Assembly (NCBI GenBank): GCA_016719945.1
Contig: JADJYE010000032.1
Location: 248,001-312,000 of the forward strand
Source of the DNA: Polyangiaceae bacterium
GTDB taxonomy: Bacteria > Myxococcota_A > Polyangia > Polyangiales > Polyangiaceae
Direction: 5' to 3'
DNA: 64,000 nt
Shown one piece after another: positions 36,827-47,000 of this stretch. The notes under the pieces were generated by a model that was given only the letters and a program-made list of their open reading frames with translations, had not been told where the DNA came from and made no database searches. Made by a program: the position numbers and the translations under genes. Every line of letters starts with the position of its first letter. The stretch's first letter is position 1.

Positions 36827-38703
36827 CCCGCCCCCTCGCCGCGCGCGCCGCGCTGGCGCTGGCGTTGACGTGGGCCTCGCCCGCGAGCGCCCTCTTTCCC
36901 GAGCGCTACGTCGCCTGCAAAGAGGAGCGCGCGAAGGGGTCGGAAGCGTTCGAGGCCCCGCCGGACCCGAGCCAGCCGAGGCCGCTGCCCAGACGTGGCC
37001 CGCCTGCGTTGCTCGAGGTCGCCCCGCTCATCGTCATCGATGTGCCCACGCCTGGGCTCGTCCCGAGCGGCCATAAGGAGGTCGGGGCATTGGCCGAGGC
37101 GCCAGCGCCGCTGTTCGAGTCGACGAACGACTACCGATGCATCGGCCTGCCTCGGGGCAAGGCGGGGATCTCGCGGGTGGTCGGTGCGCCTCCAGGCACG
37201 CGCTTCCGCGACCACCCCTACCCGACCAGCTGGGTCGAGACGAACATGCGGGCCGCAGCGACGTTCGCGCTCACCGAGGTCGCGCCGAGCCTGATCCGCA
37301 CGCTCGCGCGAGGCGTCCCGGCGTCGCTCGAGCCATGGCAGAAGCTCGAGCGGCTCCGCCTCAGGAGCTCCGCCGCGCTCGCGCTCGCCGACCTCGGCGA
37401 GCCGTCGGCGAAGGCCCCCATACTGTCGCTGGTCGTCGAGCGACAGGAGGCTGATTACCCGGGTTTCTGGGAGGACGGGGTGGACGCCCTCGGTCGGCTC
37501 GATCCGCCCGGCGCCCACGACTACGCGGTCCGCTCGCTGGAGCGGTTCGCGAGCACGCCCGATCACGACACCCGGGAGGACAACCAGATGCGCAAGCTGC
37601 TCCCGCTGCTCCTGCGGCCCGACCCCGCGGCGCTCAAGGCCCTGAAGGCGGTCCACCTGCAGATCGACCCGAAGCTCTCGGGCTCGGGCCACGCGTCGTG
37701 CCTCGTCTTCGCTGCGCGGGTCCGGGCGGGAGACGCCCCTCTGCGCGCCGAGCTCGCGAAGGAGCTCTCGACCGACCTGCGAACAAACCGGAGCGCCGTC
37801 TGCTTCAGCCAAGCCATGGCGGCGGTTTTCCCTGGCGAAGACCCGGACGAGCTCGACGCGCTGCTGCTGCGTCACCGCTATCGTGAGCTGCTCTCGCTGG
37901 TGCGCGGCATGAAGGAGAAGGACGCTCGCGGCGTCGCAGACGCGCGGTTCGAGCCTGCCCGCGCGAAGCTTCGGGCTTGGCTCGTGAAGAGGGCGGGCGA
38001 CCCCGACATCGTCAAGGACGAGAGCGATCGGCGGTTCGACCCGGTCGACCGGGTCGTGCACCTTGCGCTGGGCGCCGCGCTGGGCGACTCCGCCGCGCAC
38101 AAGGACCTGATCTCGACGATCATCGATCCGAAGGACGACGGCATCGCGCCGTTCATCGGCGCGAGCGCCGCGCTCGATCTCGGGCTGGCGGGCGCCGCCG
38201 ACGCCGCCGCCAAGCGGTTGAGCTTGTCCCTCAGCGTCCACACCGACCGGCGCTCGAGCGAGCCCTGGGCGCGGCGAGGCTGGGTCACGGTGACCGAGCA
38301 CGTCGAGCTGATCGATCGCCTGGCGGCTCGGGGCGACGCACGGTTCGCGCTCGGCCTGCTCGACAGGCAGATCCACGCGCGCGAGGCGACCGCGCTCCTG
38401 CTCGCACGCAAGAAGCCCAAGCAGGCCTGCGCCGTCGTGGCGCGCGCCGCCTCGGGCGCGGAGGAGCACGCGATCCAGGACGCGCTGTGGGCGCTGTCGA
38501 TCCTCGGCTCGTCGTGCGCCGCCGAGCTCGAGGCCCTGTTCACCGATCCCTCCGCGACGGCCGCGGCCCGTGGGATGGCCCTCGAGGCCCTCGCCATGCT
38601 GCGCGAGCCAGCCATCGCCAGCGCCCTCGCCGTCGATCCGCCCAAGGACACGATCAGGCCGGCGCGGCAGCGCGCCCGCATCATCGCCAGCTCACCCGAG
38701 TAG
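36823..38703 (+). CDS. Secreted helical-repeat protein, unknown function
   Basis: A 626-residue protein with a signal peptide (about 1-23, ending ASPASA). The mature part contains many Ala/Leu/Asp-rich helix pairs (for example RLRSSAALALADLGEPSAKA, GMALEALAMLREPAIASALA) resembling HEAT-like repeats. The N-terminal section has few regular motifs (YRCIGLPRGKAGIS). It is co-translated with the preceding lipoprotein and is likely periplasmic or surface-associated. It may be a scaffold; no enzyme motif is seen. Confidence 0.82.
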   Translation: MTRPLAARAALALALTWASPASALFPERYVACKEERAKGSEAFEAPPDPSQPRPLPRRGPPALLEVAPLIVIDVPTPGLVPSGHKEVGALAEAPAPLFESTNDYRCIGLPRGKAGISRVVGAPPGTRFRDHPYPTSWVETNMRAAATFALTEVAPSLIRTLARGVPASLEPWQKLERLRLRSSAALALADLGEPSAKAPILSLVVERQEADYPGFWEDGVDALGRLDPPGAHDYAVRSLERFASTPDHDTREDNQMRKLLPLLLRPDPAALKALKAVHLQIDPKLSGSGHASCLVFAARVRAGDAPLRAELAKELSTDLRTNRSAVCFSQAMAAVFPGEDPDELDALLLRHRYRELLSLVRGMKEKDARGVADARFEPARAKLRAWLVKRAGDPDIVKDESDRRFDPVDRVVHLALGAALGDSAAHKDLISTIIDPKDDGIAPFIGASAALDLGLAGAADAAAKRLSLSLSVHTDRRSSEPWARRGWVTVTEHVELIDRLAARGDARFALGLLDRQIHAREATALLLARKKPKQACAVVARAASGAEEHAIQDALWALSILGSSCAAELEALFTDPSATAAARGMALEALAMLREPAIASALAVDPPKDTIRPARQRARIIASSPE

Positions 38704-38748
38704 CGCGAGGCGCCGCTGCCCGACTCGTGCGACACTCTCGGCCGATCC

Positions 38749-40990
38749 ATGGAGACGCATCACACGTTCTGCCGCATCTGCGAGGCGCTCTGCGGCCTCG
38801 AGGTCGACGTCGAGGGTGGGCAGGTCATCGAGGCGCGGCCGGACCCTGAAAACGTCGCTACCCGCGGCTTCGGGTGCCTGAAGGGCCTGAAGCAGCACAA
38901 GCTGTACGCCTCCGCCGACCGCCTCCGAACCCCGGAGCGCCGCGTGGGAGATCGCTGGGTCGAGGCGACCTGGGACGAAGCGCTCGCCGACATCGGCGGC
39001 AAGGTCGCCTCGATCCGCGCGGCGCACGGCCCCGACTCGATCGCGATGTACGTGGGCACCGCGGCGGGCTTCTCCGTCTTGCACCCGATCTTCGCGCAGG
39101 GCTTCATGACCGGCCTCGGCTCGCGCAGCATGTACTCGAGCGCGACGCAGGACTGCGCCAACAAGTTCGCGGTCTCGCGCGAGCTCTACGGCTTCCCGTT
39201 CACGCTGCCCTTTCCCGACGTTCGCAGCACGCGCTGCCTGATCGTCGTCGGCGCCAACCCGGTCGTCTCGAAGTGGAGCTTCCTCCAGGTCCCGAACCCC
39301 ACCCAGCACCTGCGGGAGATCACGGCGCGCGGCGGTAAGGTCTGGGTCGTCGATCCTCGCCGCACCGAGACCGCCAAGGCGACCGGAGAGCACGTCTTCA
39401 TCCGCCCCGACACCGACGTCTTCTTCTTCCTCTCGTTCCTTCACGAGCTCTGTCAGCTCGACGAGCGGGGTGAGCGGCGCATCGATCGCGCCCGGCTCGA
39501 GCGCTTCACGAGCGGCTTCGACGCGGTCGCCCGGCTCGCGCGCGCCTGGCCCGCGGAGCGCACCGCCGAGATCACCCGCGTCGCGCCGGAGCGGCTGCGC
39601 GCGATGGTCCACGACTACGCCCACGCCGACGGCGCCGCGCTCTACTCCTCGACCGGCGTCAACATGGGGCGCAATGGCTCGCTCTGCTATTGGCTCCAGG
39701 AGGTGATCAACGCCGCCTCGGGCAACCTCGATCGCCGCGGCGGCACGCTGGTCGGCGAGGGGGTCGTCGATTTTCCAGCCTTCGGCAAGAAGACGGGCAC
39801 GCTGCTGTCCGAGCACACCTCCCGCGTGGGGAGCTTCCGCGCCGTGAACGACGCGCTGCCGGGAGGGCTGCTCGCCGACGAGATCCTCACGCCCGACGAG
39901 CGCCAGGTGCGGGCGCTGTTCGTCACCGGCGGCAACCCGCTCATCACCATGCCCAACTCTGCGCGCCTGCGGCGCGCCTTCGAACAGCTCGAGCTGCTGG
40001 TCACCCTCGACATCTTCAAGAACGAGACCGGCTCGCTCGCCACGTGGGTGCTGCCGGCGACCGCCCCGTTCGAGCGCGCCGACCTCCCGTTTATCTTCCC
40101 GCTGATGCTCGGCCTTCAAGCCAAGCCCTACCTGCAGGCGACCCGCGCCATCACGAAGCCCGACGGCGAGCAGCGCGACGAGGCCAGCATCTACCTCGAT
40201 CTCTGCCGCGCCTCGGGGGTGTCGCTGTTCGGCTCGAAGGCCGCGCAGCTGGCCCTCGAGGGGCTCCGCGCCGGGCGCGCTCGCCTCAAGCGAGGCGCAG
40301 ACCCCCACCGCCTGCCGGACGAGCTGCTGCTCGACGCGCTGCTCCGCGCGACGGGTCAGGGCTCGTTCGCCGAGCTCGCCAAGCACCCGCACGGTAGGCT
40401 GCGGTCCGACCACCGTCCGGCGACGTTCCTCGGTGCGCGCGTCGTCACCAGTGACGGGAAGGTCCACCTCGCTCCCCCGACCCTGATGACCCAAGCGGAG
40501 AAGCTCGAGGACGACTTCGCGCGCGAGCTGCGCGAAAGGCGGCGGCTGAAGCTGATCTCGAAGCGCGCCATCACGACGCACAACTCGTGGACCCACAACC
40601 TGCCAGACTTCGTCGAGGGGGATCGCTCGTCCAACTACCTCTACGTGCACCCCGAGGACGCAGCTCGCGCGGGGCTGACCGACGGCGCGCTCGCGGACGT
40701 GAAAAGCGACACCGCGACGGTCCGCGTCCCCATCAGGCTGCTCAAGGATCTGATGCCCGGCACCGTGGCGCTCCCGCACGGCTGGGGCCACCAGCACGCA
40801 GCGGGCCTCTCGGTCGCCTCCAAGACGAGCGGGGTGAACGTCAACCTGCTCGCGGCCGACGGTCCGGGGGGAGCTCGAGCGCGTCTCGGGCATGGCCCAC
40901 CTCACCGGCATCCCGGTCGAGGTCACCCCCGCCGCGGGCCCGCGCGACGTGACGTCGTGGTCGGGCCTGCCGCCCGACGGCGCCGCGTAG
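38749..40990 (+). CDS. Molybdopterin oxidoreductase (4Fe-4S), one frame break near the C-terminus
   Basis: A member of the formate dehydrogenase/DMSO reductase family of about 746 residues. The N-terminal 4Fe-4S cysteines are C8, C11, C15 and C43. MGD-binding sections include VGANPVVSKWS, STGVNMGRNGS, VTGGNPLITMPNS and LPHGWGHQHAAG. A Cys in SATQDCANKF may lie near the active site. A run of six G (40,866-40,871) breaks the frame: removing one G continues the conserved end GELERVSGMAHLTGIPVEVTP to the TAG at 40,990. No signal peptide, so cytosolic. No iron-sulfur or membrane partner subunit is adjacent, so substrate and acceptor are unknown. Confidence 0.9.
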
Positions 40991-40996
40991 CGGAGC

Positions 40997-42028
40997 TCAC
41001 GGCCCCCACCACAACACCTCGTGCTCGACGGTGCGGCCGCCGGTCAGCAGGGTGACGACGACCGTCTCGACGCCGTTCGAGGCGCGCCCCGCCGTCACGC
41101 GGTACGCCTCGGGCCCGACGTCGATCTCGTAGTAGGCGCTCTTCGAGAAGCCCGACCTCGTCATCCAGAACAGGTGAAGGCCACGCTTGCCCGGGCCGAT
41201 CTCGCGGCCGGCCCCATAGAGCACGAGCGCGCGTCCCCCTCCGACCAGCAACAGGTCGAGCGTCGTCAGCCCGAGCTCGGCGAAGCGCGGGGGCGACGGG
41301 AAGTCAGGCCCGAAGTCGTCGAGCTCGGGGAGGTGCGTCTTCAGGTGCTGGAACAGCGTGTCATAGCGTACGCGCGCGAGCCTCGGGAGGCGGCGCTCGG
41401 GCGGCGCGATGACCGGCCAGGCGTCCGCGTCCTCGAACGGGACCTCCACGTGCGCGCGGTATCGATCAGCGAGCGTGATCTTCTCGAGCCCGTCGTCGGA
41501 GAGCGACCTGAGCAGCCACGCGAAGGGCGCGATCTCGGAGGTGCCCATCGGGGAGTCGAGCCGGACCCGCGTCTCCCACAACGGGTTTCGCACGAGCCAC
41601 CTCCCCCCGTGCCCCTTCACCGCGCAGCTCCCCACGTAGAGCGCCGCGTGCAGCACGAAGTGCACGAGCAGCGGCGGCTCCCCGGGCTTGGGGCGCGCCG
41701 CGAACAGCCGCTCCCGGGCTGCCGCCGTCAGCGCGGCGGAGAGGCGGTGCACCGACGCGTCGCTGACGTCGAGGACGAGGTCCGGCGCGCCCAGCGCCTC
41801 GGGCGCGAGCGCCGCGAAGACCTGCGCGGTCTGTTCGATCGCGTCGAGGATCGCGGGGTTGTTGCCCGGGTTGGCGTCGGCGCCTCGGACGGACTCGAGC
41901 GACGCGCCGGGCGGGTAAAAAGGCAGGAACTGCTGTTCGAACAGCCGCGCGGCGCTGAGCTTCGCCGGAACCGCGGGGAGGACGTCGAGCCTGCGTTTCA
42001 TTGGCCCGCCTGAGAGGTTGCCCGCCAT
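40997..42028 (-). CDS. Hypothetical protein
   Basis: A 343-residue protein, mainly strands and helices without signal or membrane segments. Distinct segments are PFYPPGASLESVRGADANPG, the Trp-rich WLVRNPLWETRVRLDS and the C-terminal VEHEVLWWGP. GTG/ATG start choices: ATG 42028 (MAGNLSGG) is used, and ATG 42001 (MKRRLDV) is possible. It converges on the molybdopterin gene (6-base gap) and lies 8 bases downstream of rpoN on the same strand, which suggests co-transcription. No family recognised. Confidence 0.72.
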   Translation of the reverse strand: MAGNLSGGPMKRRLDVLPAVPAKLSAARLFEQQFLPFYPPGASLESVRGADANPGNNPAILDAIEQTAQVFAALAPEALGAPDLVLDVSDASVHRLSAALTAAARERLFAARPKPGEPPLLVHFVLHAALYVGSCAVKGHGGRWLVRNPLWETRVRLDSPMGTSEIAPFAWLLRSLSDDGLEKITLADRYRAHVEVPFEDADAWPVIAPPERRLPRLARVRYDTLFQHLKTHLPELDDFGPDFPSPPRFAELGLTTLDLLLVGGGRALVLYGAGREIGPGKRGLHLFWMTRSGFSKSAYYEIDVGPEAYRVTAGRASNGVETVVVTLLTGGRTVEHEVLWWGP

Positions 42029-42036
42029 CCGCCGGC

Positions 42037-43560
42037 TCAGAACATCTTCTTGCGCTTCGACGAGCTCAAGATGCCCAGCATCTCGCGGTACTTCGCCACC
42101 GTGCGCCGCGCGATCTTGATGCCGGACTGGTCCTCCAAGATCTTCACGATGGCCTGGTCGGACAGGGGATCGCCCTTGTCCTCCACGGAGATGATCTTCT
42201 TGATCGCCTGCTTGACGCTCTCGGAGGCGATGTCCTCGTCGGCGATGCGCGAGATGGATGAGTTGAAGAAGTACTTCAGCTCGAACAGCCCCTGCGGGGT
42301 GTGGACGTATTTCTTGGACGTGACGCGGGAGATGGTCGACTCGTGCATGCCCACGGCCGCCGCGACGTCACGGAGGATCATCGGCTTCAGGTACGCGACG
42401 CCCTTCTCCAGGAACTCACGCTGCTTCTCGACGATGCAGTCGGTGACCCGGAGGATGGTCCGGCGGCGCTGTTCGATCGCGCGGATCAGCCACTGCGCGC
42501 TCTTCAGCTTCTCGCTGATGAACTCCTTCGCCTTCGGATCCTTCAACATCTTCTGGGCGAGCGTCTCGTTGATGTAGAGCCGCTGCATGCCCTTGTCGTT
42601 GTCCGAGACGACCCACTTGTCGCCGTCCTTGAAGACGTAGACGTCGGGGGTGATCGCGATCGCCTTGTCGTCGACCTCGCTGAAGTTCCTCGCGGGGATG
42701 CTCTCGAGCTTCTGGATCTCCTGGACGGCGTCGTAGATCTCGTCGAGCTCGATCTTGAGCGCCTTCGCGATCGCTCCGAAGTTGCGGCGCTCGACGTTGT
42801 GCAGGTGCTCCCTGATGATCGCCTTCTCGACCTCGTCGAAGCCGAGCGTCTCGGCCTGGACCATGAGGCACTCGCGCAGGTTGCGCGACGCGACGCCGAT
42901 CGGGTCGAAGCGCTGGATCATCTTGAGGACCTCTTCAGCGTCCTCCGGGTCGAGCTCCGCCTCGGCGGCGAGGTCGGCGATGGTGAGGTCGGGGCGCTTG
43001 TTGCCCTCGGCGTCCTCTCCACCCTCGAGGTCGAGGTAGCCGCGCTCGTCGAGGTTGCCGATCACGAGCGCCGCGAACTGCTTCTCGTTGTCGACGAAGT
43101 CGCTCATCTGCAGCTGCCACAGCAGGTGCTCGCGCAGCGTGTTCGGTTTGGTGAGGCTCTGCTCGATCGGCGGCAGCTCCTCGAAGCCGTTGCGGCCCGA
43201 GCCGGCGGGGGTCTGGAGCTGTCGGTTCTCGAGGAACTGCTCCCAGTCGACCTCCTTGACCTGCTTCTCGATCTCGCGCGCCCCCATGTCGGTGTTGGCC
43301 TCGACGCGCTCCGTCACGCCGATGCGCTCCTCCATCGGAGGGTCGGACGCGGACTGGGCGGGCAGCGAGCGATCGAGCTCGGAGCGGCCCATGGGGTCGG
43401 TCATGTCGTCGGCGAGCACAGGGTTGCCGTCGAGCTCGCGGCTAATCTCGTCCACCAGCTCCATGCGCGACAGCTGCAGGAGCTTGATGGCCTGCACCAG
43501 CTGGGGGGTCATCACCAGCTGCTGCGCCAGCTTGAACTGGAGCTTCATCTCAATGCCCAC
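42037..43560 (-). CDS. rpoN: RNA polymerase sigma-54 factor
   Basis: Directs RNA polymerase to -24/-12 promoters activated by enhancer-binding AAA proteins. A 507-residue protein. Region I is LQFKLAQQLVMTPQLVQAI followed by LQLSRMELVDE; an acidic region II follows, then the core-binding domain, the HTH region (MHESTISRVTSKKYVHTPQG) and the RpoN box ARRTVAKYREMLGI near the C-terminus. The GTG at 43560 fits the GGAGGAG sequence just upstream better than ATG 43548. No hpf, rapZ or pts gene is adjacent, unlike in enterobacteria. Sigma-54 regulates development in myxobacteria. Confidence 0.97.
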   Translation of the reverse strand: MGIEMKLQFKLAQQLVMTPQLVQAIKLLQLSRMELVDEISRELDGNPVLADDMTDPMGRSELDRSLPAQSASDPPMEERIGVTERVEANTDMGAREIEKQVKEVDWEQFLENRQLQTPAGSGRNGFEELPPIEQSLTKPNTLREHLLWQLQMSDFVDNEKQFAALVIGNLDERGYLDLEGGEDAEGNKRPDLTIADLAAEAELDPEDAEEVLKMIQRFDPIGVASRNLRECLMVQAETLGFDEVEKAIIREHLHNVERRNFGAIAKALKIELDEIYDAVQEIQKLESIPARNFSEVDDKAIAITPDVYVFKDGDKWVVSDNDKGMQRLYINETLAQKMLKDPKAKEFISEKLKSAQWLIRAIEQRRRTILRVTDCIVEKQREFLEKGVAYLKPMILRDVAAAVGMHESTISRVTSKKYVHTPQGLFELKYFFNSSISRIADEDIASESVKQAIKKIISVEDKGDPLSDQAIVKILEDQSGIKIARRTVAKYREMLGILSSSKRKKMF

Positions 43561-43723
43561 GGAAGCTCCTCCTCAGCGGCAATCCGCCCTCACGGACGGG
43601 GTGTTGGGGCTGGTGGCGACGGTGCGTCATGGTTCGCTGTTCCAGATGATAGGGCCAGGCACGGCGGATGCTAGCACGGGATTCCAAATACCGGCCCGAG
43701 TCTTGCCCTGCCTCAAACTCAGC

Positions 43724-44113
43724 CTATTTGCGCTCCGGGGGCTTCGGCTCGTCCCCCACCTCGAGCTGGGTCTCGTGCCCGAAGGTGACCGTCATGCGCC
43801 CCTCCGAGGTGAGCTTGACCTCGAGCGTGCGCGCCCGCACGACCGTCTTGTCAGCCACCTTGCCAGCGAGGTGAGCGTGCTCGGCCTCGAGCTCGCCGGC
43901 GATCTCTCCCTGGGACGCGAGGGTCGCGACGGTGATCTTTCCGGAGACCGAGCCGGAGGGGGTCACGGTCAGGGCCGGCCCCGAGAGCTCCCCAGATATC
44001 CGGCCCTTGACGATGACCGCGCAGGTCGAGGTCATCGAGCCGTGGAACTCGGTGCCCTCTTCGACCACCGTGAGCCGGTTTACTTCTGTCGGTTTGTCCA
44101 TGGGTTGGCTCAT
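43724..44113 (-). CDS. Bactofilin
   Basis: A 129-residue polymer-forming cytoskeletal protein. The central region (about 20-105) is a short beta-helix with turns every about 17 residues: GTEFHGSMTSTCAVIVKG, RISGELSGPALTVTPSGSVS, ARTLEVKLTSEG. Disordered tails flank it, the C-terminal one being Pro/Glu/Lys-rich. Bactofilins assemble without nucleotide and act in cell shape, chromosome organisation or envelope remodelling. It is encoded 9 bases downstream of a pentapeptide-repeat protein on the same strand, likely in one operon. Confidence 0.93.
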   Translation of the reverse strand: MSQPMDKPTEVNRLTVVEEGTEFHGSMTSTCAVIVKGRISGELSGPALTVTPSGSVSGKITVATLASQGEIAGELEAEHAHLAGKVADKTVVRARTLEVKLTSEGRMTVTFGHETQLEVGDEPKPPERK

Positions 44114-44122
44114 TTTTTTGGG

Positions 44123-45349
44123 TCAGCTGGGGTGGGTGATGCGGACGCGCAGGCGCGCGCCGGGCTCGAAGCCGAAGGAGGTGAGGGCGGGGTGCTGCTC
44201 GATGGTCGAGACGACCGCGCCGCGTGCGGAGACGGTGAGGCGGACCGGGCCGGCGATGCCGGGCCCATCGCGTTCGAAGATCTGCCCGTGCACGACGACG
44301 ACCCCGGGCCCCGTGATGCGACAGCCGGTGAGCACTCCGGGCTCACCGACCACCAGCTCCGTCCGCTCGCCGAGCGCGATCGTGCAGTTGTCGAAATGGC
44401 TCTCGATGACGACGCTGCTGCCGGCGTGGAACTCGAGGGTCGCGTTCCGCAACACGTCGCCGGGCCCGAAGTACCGGCGCGTCGGAGGCGCGGCCGGCTC
44501 GGGCGCCGCGCCGCTGAGCAGGGCGATCGCCGCGCCGGAGCCCAGCACCCGAGACCCGTCGCCCTCGAGGCTGACGTCGACCGCATCGACCCGGAGGTCA
44601 GCGAGCACTGCGCGCGTGGCGACGACCGCGTGCAGGCGCGCCCGCGTCAGATCGGCGCCGACGAGGTTGGCCTCCGCGAGGATCGCCCGCCTGAGGTCGG
44701 CACCTTGGAAGCGCACGCCCTTGAGCATGGCGCCCGTGAGGTTCACGTGGAGCATCGAGGCGCGTGAGAAGTCCGCGCCGGCGGCGAGCGCCCCGGTCAG
44801 ATCTGCCCCGTCGAAGCTCGCGTCTGCGCAGCTCGCCTCCTCGAGGTTGGCGCCCTGGAGGCTGGCGCCCTTCAGATCCGCCCGCAGGAGCTTGGCTCCT
44901 CCCAGGAACGCCTCGTTGAGATCCGCGTGCGACAGGCTCGCGCCTGTCAGATCGGCCCTCGCGAAGTTCGCCGAGTCCAGCTCCGCGTTGGTGAGCCGAG
45001 CGCCCTCGAGCGTCGCCTCCTGGAGGCTCGCCCCTTCCAGGTTCGCGCGGGTGAGGTTGGCGCCCGTGAGGTTCGCTCGATCGAGGTTCGCCGAGTCGAG
45101 CTCGGCCTTGTCGAGGTTCGTGTCGCTCAGGTCCGCGCCGGCGAGGAACACCTCACGAAGGCTCGCGTTGCGAAGCACCGAGCCCCGCAGCTTCGCGCCC
45201 TGGAGGTTGCAGCCCGTCAGATCGGAGCGCGAGAAGTCGACCCCCTCGAGCACGAGGTTCGACAGATCCAGCCCGCGGAGGTCGCGCTGTGAGAGCTTCC
45301 CCCCTTGCTTCGCCAGACGCACGACGTCGTCGCGTGTCAGATCGGCCAT
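44123..45349 (-). CDS. Pentapeptide-repeat protein with bactofilin-like C-terminal beta-helix
   Basis: A 408-residue protein. Residues about 20-235 are A(D/N)Lxx pentapeptide repeats (for example DLSDTNLDKAELDSANLDRA), a right-handed quadrilateral beta-helix. After a Pro/Ala linker, the C-terminal 115 residues form short strand repeats (NATLEFHAGSSVVIESHFDN, CTIALGERTELVVG) similar to bactofilin turns, ending FGFEPGARLRVRITHPS. The coupling of two beta-helix types, next to a true bactofilin gene, suggests a scaffold or adaptor that docks on bactofilin filaments. No enzymatic motif. Confidence 0.88.
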   Translation of the reverse strand: MADLTRDDVVRLAKQGGKLSQRDLRGLDLSNLVLEGVDFSRSDLTGCNLQGAKLRGSVLRNASLREVFLAGADLSDTNLDKAELDSANLDRANLTGANLTRANLEGASLQEATLEGARLTNAELDSANFARADLTGASLSHADLNEAFLGGAKLLRADLKGASLQGANLEEASCADASFDGADLTGALAAGADFSRASMLHVNLTGAMLKGVRFQGADLRRAILAEANLVGADLTRARLHAVVATRAVLADLRVDAVDVSLEGDGSRVLGSGAAIALLSGAAPEPAAPPTRRYFGPGDVLRNATLEFHAGSSVVIESHFDNCTIALGERTELVVGEPGVLTGCRITGPGVVVVHGQIFERDGPGIAGPVRLTVSARGAVVSTIEQHPALTSFGFEPGARLRVRITHPS

Positions 45350-45380
45350 CAGTCGTTCTCCTTGTGCGCCATCTTCCGCG

Positions 45381-46847
45381 TTACCTCGCTCGACGCTCGA
45401 GGTCGGCGCGTCGGTCGGCCTCCTCGAGGAATGCCGCGAGCGCCTCGACGCGCGCGGCGAAGGACATCGTCTCTAGCTTCTTCAAGCGGTCTACCTCGCC
45501 AAGCCGCGCGAGGAGGATCGTCACGTCGGCCATCGCGAGCGACCGCTCGCGACGGAACACGCGCCGCTCCGAGGTCGCCGGCGACGCGCCTTCGTACGCC
45601 CGCGCCGCTCGGCTCAGCTCCTCCATGGCGAGGCGCAGGCGGTGACGCTCCTCCGCGCGGGCGTTGGCGGGTGACATCGTCGCCGCCATCTGGCGGTACT
45701 CGCGGAAGCGCTCGGTGATGCGCTCGGCGATCTCGAGCGAGACACCCACCAGATCTGCCAGCTCTCCCGGTCGTGAGACGTAGAACAGGCCCAACGAGAC
45801 GAGCCCGGTCGCGTAGATGCGGCCGAGGGCGAGCGGGTTCAGGCCCGGCACCTTGGAGAGCAGACCGCCGACGATCGCCGCCTCCCGCCGGTTGCTCTCC
45901 ACCTCTGCCCCGAACGCCTCCGGGAAGAACGCGATGAGCTCGTTGTAGGCGTCCATCAGCCGCTCGCGTGCCTCCCCGCGGATCGACTCGCCCTGGACCA
46001 CCGCCGAGCGGGCGTGGGTGATGGCCTCGATGAAGCGGCTCGCGCGGCCGACGAGCTCCACGAAGCCCATCCCCTTGGCGGAGCGCAAGATCGCCTGGAT
46101 CGCTGGCTCGCAGTGATCGAGCCACGAGCGATGTGGCTCGCCGAGCCGCACATCGATCATGAAATCCCGGATCGGCTGGGCGTTGGCGACGACGAGCTGC
46201 TGGAACAGGTCCATCGCCTGCTTCTGATCGAACTTGTTCTCCGTCGTGACCGACTGATCGTCCTCCGAAGCCGACGGGGAGGTGCTCGGTCGCGCGGGAG
46301 GGGTCGACTCGGCGATGACGAGGATGGCGTCGAACCCGTTCTCGACCTCGTCGAGCAGGCGCTGGAACTCGGACTTTCCTTCCCGCTCGCTGCTCGGCGG
46401 AGGGGGCGCGGCGCCCACCGGTCCCGCCGGGACAGGCGCCGCCGCTCCTTTGCCTCCCCCCGCGACCGGCGTGGCCGCGACGGGCGCGGCGACGGGCGCG
46501 GCGACCGGCGAGGCCGCGACGGGCCGAGCCACGGCCGGAGCCTTCGTGCTCATCGGCTCGGGCGGCGGAGGGGGCGCGGGCGCCGAGATCCCCTTGGCGG
46601 TCGTCCTCAGCGGCGAGGCCGCGGGGACAGGCTCGGGTGGCTTGCCTTGACGGGCCTTTCCGTCCCGGAGCGTCTCGCGAAGATCCTTGCGCGCGCCCCT
46701 GCCCTGGGTCGTCCGCGCCTTGGGCGGCGAGAGGGTGCGGCCATCGGCGACGATCTCCCCCGTCGCTTCGCGCGTGAGCGCCCCGCACTCCCCGCAGAAG
46801 CGGGCCTCGAGGTTGACGTCCGCTCCGCACGCCTCGCATACGCTCAT
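45381..46847 (-). CDS. Zinc-ribbon protein with Pro/Ala linker and helix-hairpin-helix-like domain
   Basis: A 488-residue protein. The N-terminal zinc ribbon has C4, C7, C18 and C21 (CEACG...CGECG). A long Pro/Ala linker follows, with tandem VAAPVAAP-type repeats (about 75-145), then a helical domain (about 180-330) and a helix-hairpin-helix-like segment (LLSKVPGLNPLALGRIYATG, LADLVGVSLEIAERI; about 340-385), and a charged coiled-coil end. ATG 46847 (MSVCEACG) is the natural start; upstream translation is low complexity. It is first in a run with the pentapeptide-repeat and bactofilin genes (31-base gap). DNA or protein binding is an inference. Confidence 0.8.
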   Translation of the reverse strand: MSVCEACGADVNLEARFCGECGALTREATGEIVADGRTLSPPKARTTQGRGARKDLRETLRDGKARQGKPPEPVPAASPLRTTAKGISAPAPPPPPEPMSTKAPAVARPVAASPVAAPVAAPVAATPVAGGGKGAAAPVPAGPVGAAPPPPSSEREGKSEFQRLLDEVENGFDAILVIAESTPPARPSTSPSASEDDQSVTTENKFDQKQAMDLFQQLVVANAQPIRDFMIDVRLGEPHRSWLDHCEPAIQAILRSAKGMGFVELVGRASRFIEAITHARSAVVQGESIRGEARERLMDAYNELIAFFPEAFGAEVESNRREAAIVGGLLSKVPGLNPLALGRIYATGLVSLGLFYVSRPGELADLVGVSLEIAERITERFREYRQMAATMSPANARAEERHRLRLAMEELSRAARAYEGASPATSERRVFRRERSLAMADVTILLARLGEVDRLKKLETMSFAARVEALAAFLEEADRRADLERRAR

Positions 46848-47000
46848 GCGCCGGCCCGACGATACCAAGGACCCCGCGGAATCCGCCCTGGTTTTTTCTC
46901 CCCAGGCGGGAGCGCGAGGACCGGTCGTTCGTCGTTCGCGAACGATCCCTTTCACGAACGCCGGCTTGTTGCCGGTCGTGCGCGGCAGAACCATCACGGC

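Noticed and set aside
46440..46570. Tandem GCGACGGGCGCG-type repeats as a non-coding satellite
   Set aside because: They encode the Pro/Ala/Val linker of the zinc-ribbon protein in frame and need no separate explanation.
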